Shown one piece after another: positions 16,343-26,542 of a stretch of 41,513 nucleotides of DNA. This DNA comes from Parabacteroides sp. GTDB lineage: Bacteria; Bacteroidota; Bacteroidia; Bacteroidales; Tannerellaceae. Position 1 is the first letter of the stretch; the number at the start of each line of letters is the position of its first letter. Location of the stretch: assembly GCA_017937385.1 (NCBI GenBank), contig JAGBDR010000017.1, positions 1 to 41,513 of the forward strand, in the 5' to 3' direction. A program made the position numbers and the translations under genes. The notes beneath the pieces were generated by a model. The model did not search any database, had not been told where the DNA came from, and was given only the letters and a program-made list of their open reading frames with translations.

Positions 16343-17194
16343 ATGCTACGAATCGCAGTACAATCAAAAGGTCGTCTTTACGATGAAACAATGCTTCTCT
16401 TGGAAGAAGCCGGTATCAAACTGAACAGGGGAAAACGTATTTTGCTGTTGTCGGCAAAAGGATTTCCGGTTGAAGTCCTGTTCCTGCGCGATGACGACAT
16501 CCCACAATCCGTTGCCAACGGCGTTGCCGACATCGGTATCGTAGGCGAAAACGAATACGTGGAAAAAGGGCAGGAAGCCAAATTGGTCAAACGTTTGGGA
16601 TTCAGCAAATGCCGCCTTTCACTCGCCATTCCGAAAGATGAAGAGTATCCGGGAGTGGAATGGTTTGCCGGAAAGACGATCGCCACTTCCTATCCGGGAA
16701 TCCTGAAAGCCTATTTGGCCGAAAAGGGAGTGGCGGCAGACCTGCACGTGATCAGCGGCTCTGTGGAAATTGCACCGGGTATCGGTCTGGCAGATGCGAT
16801 TTTCGATATCGTCAGCTCCGGTAGCACGTTGGTGAGCAATCAGCTGAAAGAGGTGGAAGTGATCATGCAAAGCGAGGCCCTGTTGATCGCTAACAACAAC
16901 CTGTCGGAGGAGAAACAGGCCATCCTGGACGAACTGTTGTTCCGCTTCGAGTCGATCCAGATGGCAGAGGGCAAGAAATATGTCTTGCTGAACGCTCCGA
17001 AAGACAAGATGAACGAAATCATAGAGGTCCTGCCGGGCATGAAAAGCCCGACCATCACACCGCTTGCCGACGGCAACTGGGTGTCTGTCCAGTCGGTCAT
17101 AGCCGAGAAACATTTCTGGGAAATCATCGGCAAACTGAAATCGTTGGGGGCAGAAGGCATTTTGGTGTTGCCGATTGAGAAAATGATTCTTTAA
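16343..17194 (+). CDS. hisG: ATP phosphoribosyltransferase (long form)
   Basis: Catalyses the first step of histidine synthesis, joining ATP and PRPP to form phosphoribosyl-ATP. The 283-residue length is that of the long form, with a C-terminal ACT-like regulatory domain (about residues 210-283, MNEIIEVLPGMKSPTITPLA), so feedback inhibition by histidine is expected and no HisZ partner is needed. The catalytic half begins LRIAVQSKGRLYDETMLLLE and contains the PRPP-binding loop in IFDIVSSGSTLVSNQL. First gene after the leader/attenuator; the spacer to hisD is 99 nt and filled by an inverted repeat, so some polarity is possible. Confidence 0.96.
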   Translation: MLRIAVQSKGRLYDETMLLLEEAGIKLNRGKRILLLSAKGFPVEVLFLRDDDIPQSVANGVADIGIVGENEYVEKGQEAKLVKRLGFSKCRLSLAIPKDEEYPGVEWFAGKTIATSYPGILKAYLAEKGVAADLHVISGSVEIAPGIGLADAIFDIVSSGSTLVSNQLKEVEVIMQSEALLIANNNLSEEKQAILDELLFRFESIQMAEGKKYVLLNAPKDKMNEIIEVLPGMKSPTITPLADGNWVSVQSVIAEKHFWEIIGKLKSLGAEGILVLPIEKMIL

Positions 17195-17195
17195 G

Positions 17196-17285
17196 CAATG
17201 GACAATTGACAATGGACAATTGACAATTCAATGTTGCCGTTGTCCTGAGTCTAATTGTCAATTGTTAATTATCAATTGTCAATTG
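17196..17285 (+). repeat. Inverted repeat of 7-nt units between hisG and hisD
   Basis: Left arm 17196-17228 and right arm 17253-17285 are about 33 nt each and complementary with a handful of mismatches; both are built of CAATTGA / TCAATTG-type heptamers. The loop is 24 nt. There is no T-run, so it may stabilise mRNA or modulate the downstream gene rather than terminate. Confidence 0.7.
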
Positions 17286-17293
17286 AAAAGAAT

Positions 17294-18583
17294 ATGGAAG
17301 TAATCAAATATCCGTCAAAAGAAGAGTGGGCCTCATTGGCCCAACGTCCGGCATTGGATGTCACGACCTTGTTCGACACGGTCCGTACGGTGCTGGAGGA
17401 AGTCCGGAAGGAGGGGGATGCCGCCGTAATCCGGTATGAAGAGAAGTTTGACAAAATAGACCCTGCCACATTCAAGGGGCTGCAGGTTTCCGAACAAGAA
17501 CTGGCGGAAGCGCGGGAGCTTGTATCTGAAGAACTGAAGCAAGCCATCCGCCAGGCAAAGAGAAACATAGAGATCTTCCACGCTTCACAGTGTTTTACGG
17601 GGAAGAAAGTAGAGACAACACCGGGGGTCACCTGTTGGCAGAAAGCGGTAGCGATAGAAAAGGTCGGCTTGTATATTCCGGGCGGGACAGCTCCGCTTTT
17701 CTCCACCGTCCTGATGTTGGCTGTCCCGGCACGTATTGCCGGCTGTAAGGAAATCGTGCTTTGTACACCTCCGGGCAGGGCAGGGAAAGTACACCCCGCC
17801 ATCCTTTTTGCCGCTGAAACAGCCGGAGTCAGCAAAATATTCAAGGCCGGAGGCATTCAGGCCATAGCGGCGATGGCGTATGGCACGGAATCGGTCCCGA
17901 AAGTCTATAAGATATTCGGTCCCGGTAATCAGTATGTGACAGCCGCCAAACAGTTGGTCAGCCTGAAAGAGGTGGCGATCGATATGCCTGCCGGTCCTTC
18001 CGAAGTGGAGGTGATCGCTGACGAATCGGCCAATCCCGCCTTTATCGCCGCCGACTTCCTTTCGCAAGCGGAACACGGAGCGGACAGCCAGGCCATGCTG
18101 GTAACGGCTTCCGAACGCATCGTCGAGCCGGTCATGCAAGCGATCCAAGAACAACTGGACCGCTTACCTCGCAAGGAAATCACGGAAAAATCATTGCGCC
18201 ACAGCCGCCTGATCGTACTGAAAGACCGGCAGGAGGTGATCGACTTCACCAATCTTTATGCTCCGGAGCATCTGATTATCCAAACGGCCGATTATGCAGA
18301 TATTGCCGGACAAATCGAAAATGCAGGCAGTGTCTTCATGGGACCCTATACGCCGGAAAGTGCGGGCGATTATGCCTCCGGTACGAACCATACGTTGCCG
18401 ACCAACGGATATGCAAGGGCTTACAGCGGGGTGAACCTGGACAGCTTTATCAAAAAGATCACGTTCCAGGAGATCACCGCCGATGGCATCAGGCAGTTGG
18501 GCAGCACGATTCAGACCATGGCGGCCAACGAACAGTTGGATGCCCACAAGAATGCAGTAACAATCAGATTGAACACGTTATGA
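17294..18583 (+). CDS. hisD: Histidinol dehydrogenase
   Basis: Performs the last two oxidations, histidinol to histidinal to histidine, with NAD and zinc. The 429-residue product has the family blocks [21 protein letters not shown] (near residue 120; cited in part), [30 protein letters not shown] and the C-terminal [10 protein letters not shown] and [13 protein letters not shown]. The start is ATG 17294, giving [13 protein letters not shown] longer frame back to 17255 would add 13 residues encoded entirely by the repeat arm and should not be used. The stop overlaps the hisC start (ATGA at 18580-18583), so the two are coupled. Confidence 0.96.
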   Translation: MEVIKYPSKEEWASLAQRPALDVTTLFDTVRTVLEEVRKEGDAAVIRYEEKFDKIDPATFKGLQVSEQELAEARELVSEELKQAIRQAKRNIEIFHASQCFTGKKVETTPGVTCWQKAVAIEKVGLYIPGGTAPLFSTVLMLAVPARIAGCKEIVLCTPPGRAGKVHPAILFAAETAGVSKIFKAGGIQAIAAMAYGTESVPKVYKIFGPGNQYVTAAKQLVSLKEVAIDMPAGPSEVEVIADESANPAFIAADFLSQAEHGADSQAMLVTASERIVEPVMQAIQEQLDRLPRKEITEKSLRHSRLIVLKDRQEVIDFTNLYAPEHLIIQTADYADIAGQIENAGSVFMGPYTPESAGDYASGTNHTLPTNGYARAYSGVNLDSFIKKITFQEITADGIRQLGSTIQTMAANEQLDAHKNAVTIRLNTL

Positions 18584-19611
18584 AAGACTTGAAAGATTTA
18601 GTCAGACGCAATGTCTGGAACATGAAACCCTATTCGTCCGCCCGGGACGAGTTTCAGGGGAATGCCTCCGTTTTTCTGGATGCAAACGAGAATCCGTATA
18701 ATGGACCGTATAACCGTTATCCCGATCCTATGCAATGGGAACTGAAAGAGAAGATCGCGGCACTGAAAGGGGTAAAACGCGAGTCGATTTTCCTGGGAAA
18801 CGGGAGTGACGAAGCAATTGACCTGGTCATCCGCGCCTTTTGCGAACCAGGGGCGGATAACATTGTCAGCATCGACCCCTCTTACGGAATGTATGAAGTG
18901 GCGGCGAATGTCAATAACGTAGCGTTCCGGAAAGTCCGGCTGGACGACCGGTTCGACCTCGACACCGACCGTCTGTTGGAGGCGGCAGACGATGACACCA
19001 AGGTGATATTCCTCTGTTCGCCCAACAATCCGACGGGAAACAACCTGAGCCGCGACCGCCTTTATCAGGTATTGGATGCGTTTCAAGGGATTGTCGTGAT
19101 TGACGAGGCCTACGTCGATTTCTCCACCGAACCTTCTTTCTTGGGCGAACTGGAGAATTTCCCGAATCTGATGGTCCTGCAAACCATGTCAAAGGCTTGG
19201 GGAGCTGCCGGAATCCGCCTGGGCATGGCGTTCGCTTCTCCCGAAATCATTACGGTGCTCAACAAGATCAAATATCCGTACAATGTCAATCTGCTGACAC
19301 AGGAATATGCCTTGTCTCGCTTGAATGAAACGAGGAATAAGGAAATGCAGGTCGAAACAATCATCCATGAACGGGAACGCCTGCAAGAGGAATTGCCGAA
19401 AATAAATTGCGTACGGAAGATTTACCCGACCGATGCTAACTTCCTTCTGGTGGAAGTGACCGATGCCAATGCCATTTATGAGAAGTTGGTACAGCGAGGC
19501 ATCATCGTCCGTAACCGGACAAATGTGACCCTGTGTAACGGCTGCCTCCGCATCACGGTCGGCAAACCTGATGAGAATAAGAAGTTGATAATGGCGCTAA
19601 AAGAATTATGA
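18580..19611 (+). CDS. hisC: Histidinol-phosphate aminotransferase
   Basis: PLP-dependent transfer of the amino group from glutamate to imidazole-acetol phosphate. The 343-residue fold-type I protein shows the substrate region [17 protein letters not shown] (residues 34-50), [11 protein letters not shown] near 75, CSPNNPTGN (146-154), IDEAYVDF (174-181) and the PLP lysine K205 in [14 protein letters not shown]. Start ATG overlaps the hisD stop by four bases. The next gene, hisB, lies 58 nt on, behind a small inverted repeat. Confidence 0.96.
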   Translation: MKDLKDLVRRNVWNMKPYSSARDEFQGNASVFLDANENPYNGPYNRYPDPMQWELKEKIAALKGVKRESIFLGNGSDEAIDLVIRAFCEPGADNIVSIDPSYGMYEVAANVNNVAFRKVRLDDRFDLDTDRLLEAADDDTKVIFLCSPNNPTGNNLSRDRLYQVLDAFQGIVVIDEAYVDFSTEPSFLGELENFPNLMVLQTMSKAWGAAGIRLGMAFASPEIITVLNKIKYPYNVNLLTQEYALSRLNETRNKEMQVETIIHERERLQEELPKINCVRKIYPTDANFLLVEVTDANAIYEKLVQRGIIVRNRTNVTLCNGCLRITVGKPDENKKLIMALKEL

Positions 19612-19653
19612 ATTTTGAATTATGAATACCATGTCGATGCTAATTCATAATTC
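19603..19653 (+). repeat. 7-nt-period inverted repeat between hisC and hisB
   Basis: GAATTATGAATTTTGAATTA begins at 19603 inside the last codons of hisC and ends at 19627; ATTCATAATTC at 19643-19653 is an exact complement of its inner 11 nt (19617-19627), around a 15-nt loop. Units are again seven bases (GAATTTT, GAATTAT). Confidence 0.55.
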
Positions 19654-19669
19654 TCAATAACTTTCAAAA

Positions 19670-20797
19670 ATGAAAACAGCCTTATTTATAGACCGGGACG
19701 GGACGCTTGTCATTGAACCGCCCGTAGACTATCAGTTGGACAGTCTGGAGAAATTGGAGTTTTATCCGAAAGTTTTCCGGAACCTGTATTTTATCCGGAA
19801 TCAATTGGATTTCGAGTTTGTGATGGTGACGAACCAGGACGGTTTGGGAACGGATTCTTTTCCGGAAGATACTTTCTGGCCGGCCCACAACAAGATATTG
19901 AAGACTTTGGCGGGCGAGGGGATCCGTTTCGACGATATCCTGATCGACCGTTCTTTTCCGGAAGAAAACTCTCCGAACCGGAAACCCCGCACAGGGATGT
20001 TGGAGCGTTACCTGTCCGGCGAGTATGACTTGGCAAACAGCTATGTGATCGGCGACCGGCTGACGGATATGCAATTGGCCGTTAATTTAGGTGCCAAAGG
20101 GATATGGCTGCGTCCGGATGACGACGAGGCCCGGCGGTTGCTCATGGAGAATCCGGCGGTTGCTCCCGTCCTGATTACGGACGATTGGGACCGGATCGCG
20201 GAATATCTTTTTGCCGGAGAACGCCGGGCGACTGTCCGACGCACGACCAAGGAGACGGATATTCGGGTGGAAATGAACTTGGACGGACATGGGCGGACGG
20301 AGGTTTCCACTGGTCTCGGTTTCTTCGACCACATGCTCGACCAGATCGGCAAACATTCGGGTATCGATTTGACGATACAGGTAAGGGGCGATTTGGAAGT
20401 CGATGAACATCATACGATAGAAGATACGGCTATCGCGCTTGGAGAAGCGTTGTTAAAGGCTTTGGGCAACAAGAGAGGAATCGAACGCTACGGATATTGC
20501 CTGCCGATGGATGATTGTCTGTGCAGCGTGGCACTTGATTTCGGCGGACGTCCCTGGTTGGTCTGGGATGCGGAGTTCCGCCGCGAGAAAGTAGGGGATA
20601 TGCCGACCGAAATGTTCCTCCATTTCTTCAAAAGCCTGAGCGATGCCGCCCGCATGAACCTGAACATCAAGGCGGAAGGCACAAACGAGCACCATAAGAT
20701 CGAAGGAATCTTCAAAGCCTTGGCACGCTCCATCAAGATGGCCATCCGGCGCGACATTTACCGGTTTGAACTGCCAAGCACGAAAGGAACTTTATAA
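19670..20797 (+). CDS. hisB: Bifunctional histidinol-phosphatase / imidazoleglycerol-phosphate dehydratase
   Basis: Two activities in one 375-residue protein, steps 7 and 9 of the pathway. The N-terminal HAD phosphatase (about 1-165) has the nucleophile motif FIDRDGTL with D8 and D10, and the C-terminal motif [14 protein letters not shown]. The C-terminal dehydratase (about 180-375) has the paired metal motifs [10 protein letters not shown] and NEHHKIEG. In the phosphatase half, the segment before [12 protein letters not shown] reads FPEENSPN and lacks the cysteines that bind structural zinc in the Escherichia coli enzyme; this looks like a lineage variant, not damage. hisB ends the plus-strand his cluster; hisH, hisA, hisF and hisI are not in the window, so the pathway is split in this genome. 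Confidence 0.96.
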   Translation: MKTALFIDRDGTLVIEPPVDYQLDSLEKLEFYPKVFRNLYFIRNQLDFEFVMVTNQDGLGTDSFPEDTFWPAHNKILKTLAGEGIRFDDILIDRSFPEENSPNRKPRTGMLERYLSGEYDLANSYVIGDRLTDMQLAVNLGAKGIWLRPDDDEARRLLMENPAVAPVLITDDWDRIAEYLFAGERRATVRRTTKETDIRVEMNLDGHGRTEVSTGLGFFDHMLDQIGKHSGIDLTIQVRGDLEVDEHHTIEDTAIALGEALLKALGNKRGIERYGYCLPMDDCLCSVALDFGGRPWLVWDAEFRREKVGDMPTEMFLHFFKSLSDAARMNLNIKAEGTNEHHKIEGIFKALARSIKMAIRRDIYRFELPSTKGTL

Positions 20798-20864
20798 TTG
20801 ACAATTGACAATTGACAATTTCGACAAGCGGTATTTTTTAATTGTCAATTGTCAATTGTCCATT
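20796..20864. repeat. 7-nt-period inverted repeat between hisB and the GH43 gene
   Basis: Left arm of AATTGAC units (20796-20820) and right arm of AATTGTC units (20840-20864), complementary except for one base, with a 19-nt loop containing GGTATTTTTTA. It separates two convergent genes and is a reasonable bidirectional terminator. Confidence 0.7.
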
Positions 20865-20869
20865 GTCAA

Positions 20870-21982
20870 TTATTCCGCGGTTGGCCCTTCCACATAAAGC
20901 CGCCCGTTCTCGTCGATTCCCATCTTGTCGATAAAGACCACCCGTTCGCTTCCGGTTTTTTGGGTGTAGCCGTGGTAGACGCAATACATCTGTTTGCCGT
21001 CTTTTGACCAGGTCACGCTGTTGTGCCCCGTGCCGGTAACGATGCCCCCTTGCTCTATATTCTTTTGAAGTACCGGATTGTCGTCCGACTTGACAAACGG
21101 GCCAAGCGGGCTTTTGGCCGTTGCATAGCCGACCGCATAGTTCTTACCTTTATAATAGTTGGCCGAATACATCATATAGTAGGTATCTCCCTTTTTCAAC
21201 GTGTAAGGTCCTTCCGTCCAGCGGCGGTTGATTTCACCGGAAGTAACGGAGCGGCTTTCCCATTCGGATTGCGTGTCGTCCAGCTTGACAGGCGGACGGA
21301 GCAGCAGGACCGGTTCACCGATCACCGCCGTCAAATCGGGTTTAACCTCAATACCATAGATCCAGCTTTCCTCTATTTCATCGAACTTTCCCTCTTTCTT
21401 GGCCCGTTCGGAGATTTCGCTTTCCACCGGATGCTTGTAGCAACAACGGGAGAAGTACAGATAGGTCCGTCCGTCCTCGTCGTCGATCAGGTTCCCGTCG
21501 ATAACCGGATAGCCGGGGTCAAACAGCGGCTTGTCGGACAATTCCTGGAATGGCCCTGTCGGTTTGTCGGCAACAGCCACTCCGATACGGAAATTTTCCT
21601 GTTCACCGGTCGGGTTTTCTTTCCAGTCGGCACTATACAACATATAATATTTCCCATTACGTTCATACACTTCCGGCGCCCAGAAATTGGCGACTCCCCA
21701 TGAGCCCGGAATGTTTCCCCGGAACACCTGCCCTTCGGCTTTCCAGTTTTCCAAGTCGGGAGAGGAATACACGCTAAACCCGTCAACGGCACCTCCACCT
21801 GTTCCATACATATAGTATATGCCATCCGAAGCCAGCAACACATAAGGGTCGCCAAACTGTACGGGGAGGGGATTATGCACTTCCTGCACGTCGGAAGGAA
21901 GCGGTTTATGCGCTTTGTGCACACAAGAAGAAAAAGTAAATACTGCTGAAAGCAATACCACAAATCGTTTCATTTGTTTCAT
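20870..21982 (-). CDS. Family 43 glycoside hydrolase, lipoprotein
   Basis: A 370-residue five-bladed beta-propeller enzyme of the GH43 clan, usually acting on arabinose- or xylose-containing glycans. The lipoprotein signal ends at the Cys of TFSSCVHK (about residue 20). The three acidic catalytic residues lie in VQFGDPYVLL (general base Asp), PVIDGNLIDDEDG (pKa modulator Asp) and RRWTEGPYTL (general acid Glu). Other propeller motifs are FWAPEVYERNGKYYMLYSA and GTGHNSVTW. Start could be the first ATG (21982) or the ATG three codons on, giving MKRFVVLL. It stands alone on the minus strand, between the his operon and gyrA, without an associated SusC/D pair. Its exact substrate cannot be told from sequence. 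Confidence 0.92.
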   Translation of the reverse strand: MKQMKRFVVLLSAVFTFSSCVHKAHKPLPSDVQEVHNPLPVQFGDPYVLLASDGIYYMYGTGGGAVDGFSVYSSPDLENWKAEGQVFRGNIPGSWGVANFWAPEVYERNGKYYMLYSADWKENPTGEQENFRIGVAVADKPTGPFQELSDKPLFDPGYPVIDGNLIDDEDGRTYLYFSRCCYKHPVESEISERAKKEGKFDEIEESWIYGIEVKPDLTAVIGEPVLLLRPPVKLDDTQSEWESRSVTSGEINRRWTEGPYTLKKGDTYYMMYSANYYKGKNYAVGYATAKSPLGPFVKSDDNPVLQKNIEQGGIVTGTGHNSVTWSKDGKQMYCVYHGYTQKTGSERVVFIDKMGIDENGRLYVEGPTAE

Positions 21983-22023
21983 AGGAATGTCTACAACATA
22001 TTAATTACACATAATAAGAATGA

Positions 22024-22056
22024 CAAAAATACAAAATTTGGAATGATTCTTACAAT
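22024..22056 (-). promoter_or_regulatory. Probable promoter of the GH43 gene
   Basis: On the minus strand, TATTTTTG (22031-22024) matches TAnnTTTG, with ATTG (22056-22053) 21 nt upstream as a weak -33 box. The -7 box is 41 nt before the start codon. Confidence 0.45.
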
Positions 22057-22163
22057 ATCCCCCCCTTAAAAACGCATGATTTTGTATTTATCTGAAGAAT
22101 AGTCCGTTGTCAAAAATTGTGTTTCTTAAAAAATATTACCCGCAAGGGAAATTTGAATTAGAT

Positions 22164-22241
22164 GGGGTAGAAAATCAATTTTTATGGGGTAGTAGTTTCG
22201 ATTTGGACCAATGGCTTTTTTAGGAAAATGGACAATAAGGG
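22164..22241 (+). repeat. Dispersed intergenic element, copy 2
   Basis: Second copy of the element at 205-282, with GGGGTAG at 22164-22170 and 22186-22192, again 22 bp apart. It lies between the divergent GH43 and gyrA genes in a 494-nt gap. Apart from this element, the GH43 promoter and the gyrA promoter, I see no gene in 21983-22476; a 75-codon open frame over 22257-22484 overlaps the gyrA start and is not credible. Confidence 0.75.
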
Positions 22242-22397
22242 AGAGGAGGAGGTTGGATGGCTACAGAATCAGAAGACCATCCGGGTAAAGCAAACAATCC
22301 CCCCTTAAAGGCCTTCGTTTATGGAATGAGGCTTATAGGAAAGCGCCGGGAAAGGCGGATAACTTCTTGCGGTTTTAGAAAATTTCAAGCCAAAAAC

Positions 22398-22428
22398 TTT
22401 CGTGATACGCGGAAAAGCCGTACCTTAG
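22398..22428 (+). promoter_or_regulatory. Probable gyrA promoter
   Basis: TTTC at 22398-22401, 19-nt spacer, TACCTTAG at 22421-22428, one base off consensus in each box. It lies 48 nt before the gyrA ATG. Confidence 0.55.
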
Positions 22429-22476
22429 TGCACTTTTTGGAAAGTGAGATATTGAGTGTAATTAATATAAAACTAA

Positions 22477-24999
22477 ATGGTTGATCAAGACAGAATTATT
22501 AAGATTAACATCGAGGAGGAAATGAAATCGGCATACATTGACTATTCAATGTCTGTCATCGTTTCACGTGCCCTTCCGGATGTTAGGGATGGTTTTAAGC
22601 CGGTTCATCGCCGTATTTTGTTTGGAATGAATGAATTGGGTAATACATCCGACAAACCTTATAAAAAATCTGCGAGAATTGTTGGTGAAGTTTTAGGTAA
22701 ATATCACCCGCACGGTGACTCGTCCGTCTATTTCGCAATGGTCCGTATGGCACAGACCTGGTCTATGCGTTATACGCTGGTGGATGGACAAGGAAACTTC
22801 GGTTCGGTGGACGGTGACAGCCCGGCTGCCATGCGTTATACGGAAGCAAGGCTGAGCAAGCTGGCTGAAGAAATGCTTCGCGATATCGACAAAGATACGA
22901 TTGATTTCCAATTGAACTTCGACGATACGCTGAAAGAACCGACCGTATTGCCGACCCGTATCCCGAACCTGCTGGTAAACGGAGCTTCCGGTATTGCCGT
23001 CGGTATGGCGACCAATATGCCGACACATAACCTGAGCGAGGTGCTGGACGGCTGTATGGCCTACATCGATGCCCATGGAGAAATGGAGGTATCTGACTTG
23101 ATGCAATATATCAAAGCTCCGGATTTCCCGACAGGTGCGACTATCTACGGATATGACGGTGTGAAAGAAGCTTTTGAAACCGGTAAAGGACGCATCGTCC
23201 TGCGGGGTAAGGCCGAAATCGAAACAGAAAATAATCATGAAAAGATTATTATTTCCGAAATACCTTACGGTGTAAACAAGGCCGAGCTGATCAAGTACAT
23301 AGCCGATTTGGTGAATGAGAAGCGCATAGACGGCATATCGAACGTCAATGACGAATCGGACCGCCAGGGCATGAGAATCGTTGTCGATGTCAAAAGGGAT
23401 GCCAATTCGAACGTCGTGCTTAACAAGCTCTATAAGATGACGGCTTTGCAGTCTTCTTTCAGCGTCAACAACATCGCGCTGGTGAACGGACGCCCCAAAT
23501 TGCTGAATCTGAAAGATTTGATCAAGGCGTTTGTCGACCATCGGCATGAAGTCGTGATCCGTCGTACGAAATATGAACTGAAGAAAGCCGAAGAACGCGC
23601 CCATATCCTGGAGGGCCTGATCATCGCGTCCGACAATATCGATGAAGTCATCGCGATCATCAAATCGTCCAAAAGCCCGGTCGATGCCATTGAACGCTTG
23701 ATGGAACGTTTCTCCCTGTCGGAGATGCAGGCACGTGCCATCGTGGAAATGAGGCTTCGCCAGTTGACTGGACTGGAGCAGGACAAGCTTCGTGCAGAGT
23801 ATGATGAAATCGAAAAATTGATCGCCTATTTGAAAGAGATCCTGGAGAATGATGACCTGTGTATGAAAGTCATCAAAGATGAATTGCAGGAGATCAAGGA
23901 CAAGTATGGAGATGAACGCAAGACCGATATTGTCTATGCTTCCGAAGAACTCAATCCTGAAGATTTCTATGCCGATGATGAGATGATCATTACCATCTCG
24001 CACATGGGATATATCAAGCGTACGCCACTCAGTGAGTTCCGCGCTCAAGGACGGGGTGGAGTAGGGGCCAAAGGTTCGGAAACACGCGATGAAGACTTTG
24101 TGGAATATATCTACCCGGCTTCCATGCATGCTACTTTGCTGATTTTTACGGCAAAAGGAAAATGCTACTGGCTGAAAGTATTCGAAATCCCGGAAGGGGC
24201 GAAGAACTCGAAAGGCAGGGCGATCCAGAACTTGTTGAACATCGAACCGGACGACAAGGTCAATGCTTTTATCCGCGTAAAGAAACTGACGACGGATACC
24301 GAGTTCATCAATTCCCATTATCTGTTGTTCTGCACGAAGAAAGGGGTGATCAAGAAAACCTTGCTGGAAGCCTATTCCCGTCCTCGCCAGAATGGTGTCA
24401 ATGCCATCACGTTGCGTGAAGATGACGGCCTGATCGAAGTCTGTATGACAAATGGCGACAATGAGGTGCTGATTGCAAACCGAAACGGACGTGCCATCCG
24501 CTTCCATGAAAGTGCAGTGCGCGTTATGGGCCGTACGGCATCCGGAGTGAGAGGTATGACGTTGGATGAAGATTCGGACGATGAAGTCGTAGGAATGGTT
24601 TGTATCAAGGATAAAGAGCAAGAGACCGTATTGGTTGTTTCCGAACAAGGTTACGGTAAACGTTCCAATATCGAAGACTATCGCATTACGAACCGTGGCG
24701 GGAAAGGCGTCAAAACCATCAACATTACGGAAAAGACAGGTAAACTGGTGGCCGTCAAGAACGTTACGGAAGAAAATGATATCATGATCATTAACAAATC
24801 AGGTATCACGATTCGTATGAAAGTATCCGACCTGAATGTCATCGGACGTGCAACACAAGGAGTACGCCTGATCAATTTGGGAAAACGGAATGACGAGATC
24901 GCCTCTGTATGCAAAGTGTTGTCACAGACAGAGGTTTCCGAGGATGTCGAAAGCAATGAAAATGCAGGCGATGCCGAAGGAACAACAACAGAAGAATAA
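22477..24999 (+). CDS. gyrA: DNA gyrase subunit A
   Basis: Breakage-and-reunion subunit of DNA gyrase, which introduces negative supercoils. The 840-residue product has the N-terminal winged-helix region with the active-site Tyr121 in [10 protein letters not shown]. The quinolone-resistance region reads [18 protein letters not shown]; Ser82 (Escherichia coli Ser83) is the susceptible-type residue and Phe86 stands where E. coli has Asp87. I believe an aromatic residue there is normal for Bacteroidales, so resistance should not be inferred. The GyrA box in the C-terminal wrapping domain appears as [10 protein letters not shown] near residue 525. The tail is acidic. A TPR-protein gene starts 40 nt after the stop with no terminator between, so they may be cotranscribed. 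Confidence 0.97.
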   Translation: MVDQDRIIKINIEEEMKSAYIDYSMSVIVSRALPDVRDGFKPVHRRILFGMNELGNTSDKPYKKSARIVGEVLGKYHPHGDSSVYFAMVRMAQTWSMRYTLVDGQGNFGSVDGDSPAAMRYTEARLSKLAEEMLRDIDKDTIDFQLNFDDTLKEPTVLPTRIPNLLVNGASGIAVGMATNMPTHNLSEVLDGCMAYIDAHGEMEVSDLMQYIKAPDFPTGATIYGYDGVKEAFETGKGRIVLRGKAEIETENNHEKIIISEIPYGVNKAELIKYIADLVNEKRIDGISNVNDESDRQGMRIVVDVKRDANSNVVLNKLYKMTALQSSFSVNNIALVNGRPKLLNLKDLIKAFVDHRHEVVIRRTKYELKKAEERAHILEGLIIASDNIDEVIAIIKSSKSPVDAIERLMERFSLSEMQARAIVEMRLRQLTGLEQDKLRAEYDEIEKLIAYLKEILENDDLCMKVIKDELQEIKDKYGDERKTDIVYASEELNPEDFYADDEMIITISHMGYIKRTPLSEFRAQGRGGVGAKGSETRDEDFVEYIYPASMHATLLIFTAKGKCYWLKVFEIPEGAKNSKGRAIQNLLNIEPDDKVNAFIRVKKLTTDTEFINSHYLLFCTKKGVIKKTLLEAYSRPRQNGVNAITLREDDGLIEVCMTNGDNEVLIANRNGRAIRFHESAVRVMGRTASGVRGMTLDEDSDDEVVGMVCIKDKEQETVLVVSEQGYGKRSNIEDYRITNRGGKGVKTINITEKTGKLVAVKNVTEENDIMIINKSGITIRMKVSDLNVIGRATQGVRLINLGKRNDEIASVCKVLSQTEVSEDVESNENAGDAEGTTTEE

Positions 25000-25039
25000 A
25001 TTAAGTAAATAAAATATTAATCTCAAATCACTATCACAA

Positions 25040-26266
25040 ATGAAACGAGTATTATTGACAGTTGCACTATGTGTTGCAGCATCTGCCTCTTTCGCACAGA
25101 AAAAAGCTGTGAACGAGGCACAGAGTATTGTGAAAGGTACAAATCCCAACTTTGGAGAGGCAAGAACGTTGATTAAGGAAGCATTGGAAAATGCTGAAAC
25201 TAAAAACGACGCTAAAACTTGGTATGTAGCCGGTTATATCGAAGACCAGCAATTCAATGCCGAAAGAGCGAAACAGATCTTGGGACAGGCACCTAACGAA
25301 CCGGTTATGTATGAAGCTCTGTATGGTATTTTACCCTATTTCCTGAAAGCGTATGAATTGGATCAACAGCCGAACGAAAAGGGTAAGGTAAAACCCAAAT
25401 ATTCAAAAGATATCAAAAGCATACTGGGTGCAAACCATGTATACCTGTTCAACGGTGGCGCATATTATTTTGACAAACAGGAATATAAGAAAGCATACGA
25501 TTTCTTCAACCAGTATGTGGAAATATCGGAACTGCCCATGTTTGCAGGAACTCAGACGGCTGAAAAAGATTCTACATTCATGACGGTTCAGTTCTATGCA
25601 GCTGCCGCCGCTTCTTTGACAAAAGATTCCAAATTGGCCATCGCCGCTTTGGAACGCGCAAAGAACACGCCTTACCGTCAATATGATGTTTATCAGTATC
25701 TTTGCTACGAATACGGAGAAGCAAAAACAGCTCAAGACTCTGTCATGCTGGAAAAGACATTTGAAGAAGGTATGAAGATTTTCCCGGATTCAGCTTTCTT
25801 CTTGAACAACTTGATCAACACATACATTTATTCCAATAGAAATGAAAAAGCTTTGGAAATGTTGAATGTCGCAATCCAGAAAAATCCGAATGACGCTACT
25901 CTTTATAATGTAATGGGACACGTTTATGAAAATGGTGTGAAGAATATCACCGAAGCAGAAAAGTACTATCTGCTGGCTTTGGAAAAAGATCCGAATATGC
26001 CGGTTGTACTTTCCAACATTGGCCGTATCTATTACAACCAGGGCGTGAACAAATTGAGCGAAGCCAATATGATCAATGATAGCAAGAAATATCAGGAAGA
26101 ATTAGGTTTGGCAAAAGATTTGTTCAAAAAAGCACTTCCATATTACAAGAAAGCACATGAAGCAGAACCTGAAAAAATGGACAACATGATTGCTTTGAGA
26201 GGTATCTATTATAATCTGAACATGGGTCCGGAATTGGAAGCTATCGAAGCTGAAATGAATAAATAA
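25040..26266 (+). CDS. Exported tetratricopeptide-repeat protein
   Basis: A 408-residue protein with a clear cleavable signal (MKRVLLTVALCVAASASFAQ) that sends it to the periplasm or beyond. The body is made of TPR helical pairs, clearest at about residues 270-345 (ALEMLNVAIQKNPNDATLYN and AEKYYLLALEKDPNMPVVLS), a protein-protein interaction scaffold. No catalytic motif is seen. It follows gyrA by 40 nt and ends at a strong hairpin. A specific function cannot be assigned. Confidence 0.85.
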   Translation: MKRVLLTVALCVAASASFAQKKAVNEAQSIVKGTNPNFGEARTLIKEALENAETKNDAKTWYVAGYIEDQQFNAERAKQILGQAPNEPVMYEALYGILPYFLKAYELDQQPNEKGKVKPKYSKDIKSILGANHVYLFNGGAYYFDKQEYKKAYDFFNQYVEISELPMFAGTQTAEKDSTFMTVQFYAAAAASLTKDSKLAIAALERAKNTPYRQYDVYQYLCYEYGEAKTAQDSVMLEKTFEEGMKIFPDSAFFLNNLINTYIYSNRNEKALEMLNVAIQKNPNDATLYNVMGHVYENGVKNITEAEKYYLLALEKDPNMPVVLSNIGRIYYNQGVNKLSEANMINDSKKYQEELGLAKDLFKKALPYYKKAHEAEPEKMDNMIALRGIYYNLNMGPELEAIEAEMNK

Positions 26267-26304
26267 ACCATCAACAAGTTATTCCATTCACGGATTGATA
26301 AAGG

Positions 26305-26342
26305 AAGCTGTATCGTAATTTTTACGGTGCAGCTTTTCTTTT
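26305..26342 (+). terminator. Terminator after the gyrA-TPR unit
   Basis: AAGCTGTATCGTAA (26305-26318) pairs with TTACGGTGCAGCTT (26322-26335) including two U-G pairs valid only in plus-strand RNA, followed by TTCTTTTTG. Confidence 0.75.
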
Positions 26343-26468
26343 TGTAGTCGTAATGCTTGGAAAAATGGATATAAGATGCACGTTACAAAGAATAGAAATG
26401 CATTCGGAAAAACGAAAGCTCTTAATTATTATAATGACGATTATGTTTAATATGATTATTACAAATAT

Positions 26469-26515
26469 AAAAAAAGCGATGCGTCAACCGGCATTTACTG
26501 CCCTTGACGCACCGC
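26469..26515 (-). terminator. Terminator of the malate dehydrogenase gene
   Basis: In minus-strand RNA, GCGGTGCGTCAA (26515-26504) pairs with TTGACGCATCGC (26487-26476) with one G-U pair, then a run of seven U (26475-26469). The wobble pair and U-run fit only the minus strand. Confidence 0.85.
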
Positions 26516-26542
26516 CTCTTCTTTTTATCGGATATCTTTTCT

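Noticed and set aside
17255-17293. 13-residue N-terminal extension of HisD
   Set aside because: Encoded by the arm of an inverted repeat; the family start matches ATG 17294.
22257-22484. 75-codon plus-strand frame before gyrA
   Set aside because: Contains the probable gyrA promoter, overlaps the gyrA start and shows no protein-like pattern.
22717-22770. Quinolone-resistance substitution in GyrA (Phe86)
   Set aside because: Ser82 is the susceptible-type residue, and an aromatic residue at the next position is, to my knowledge, usual in Bacteroidales.
22693-24648. Very long open frame (651 codons) on the minus strand opposite gyrA
   Set aside because: It lies entirely inside a certain gyrA gene, has no family resemblance, and arises from the codon pattern of the plus strand.
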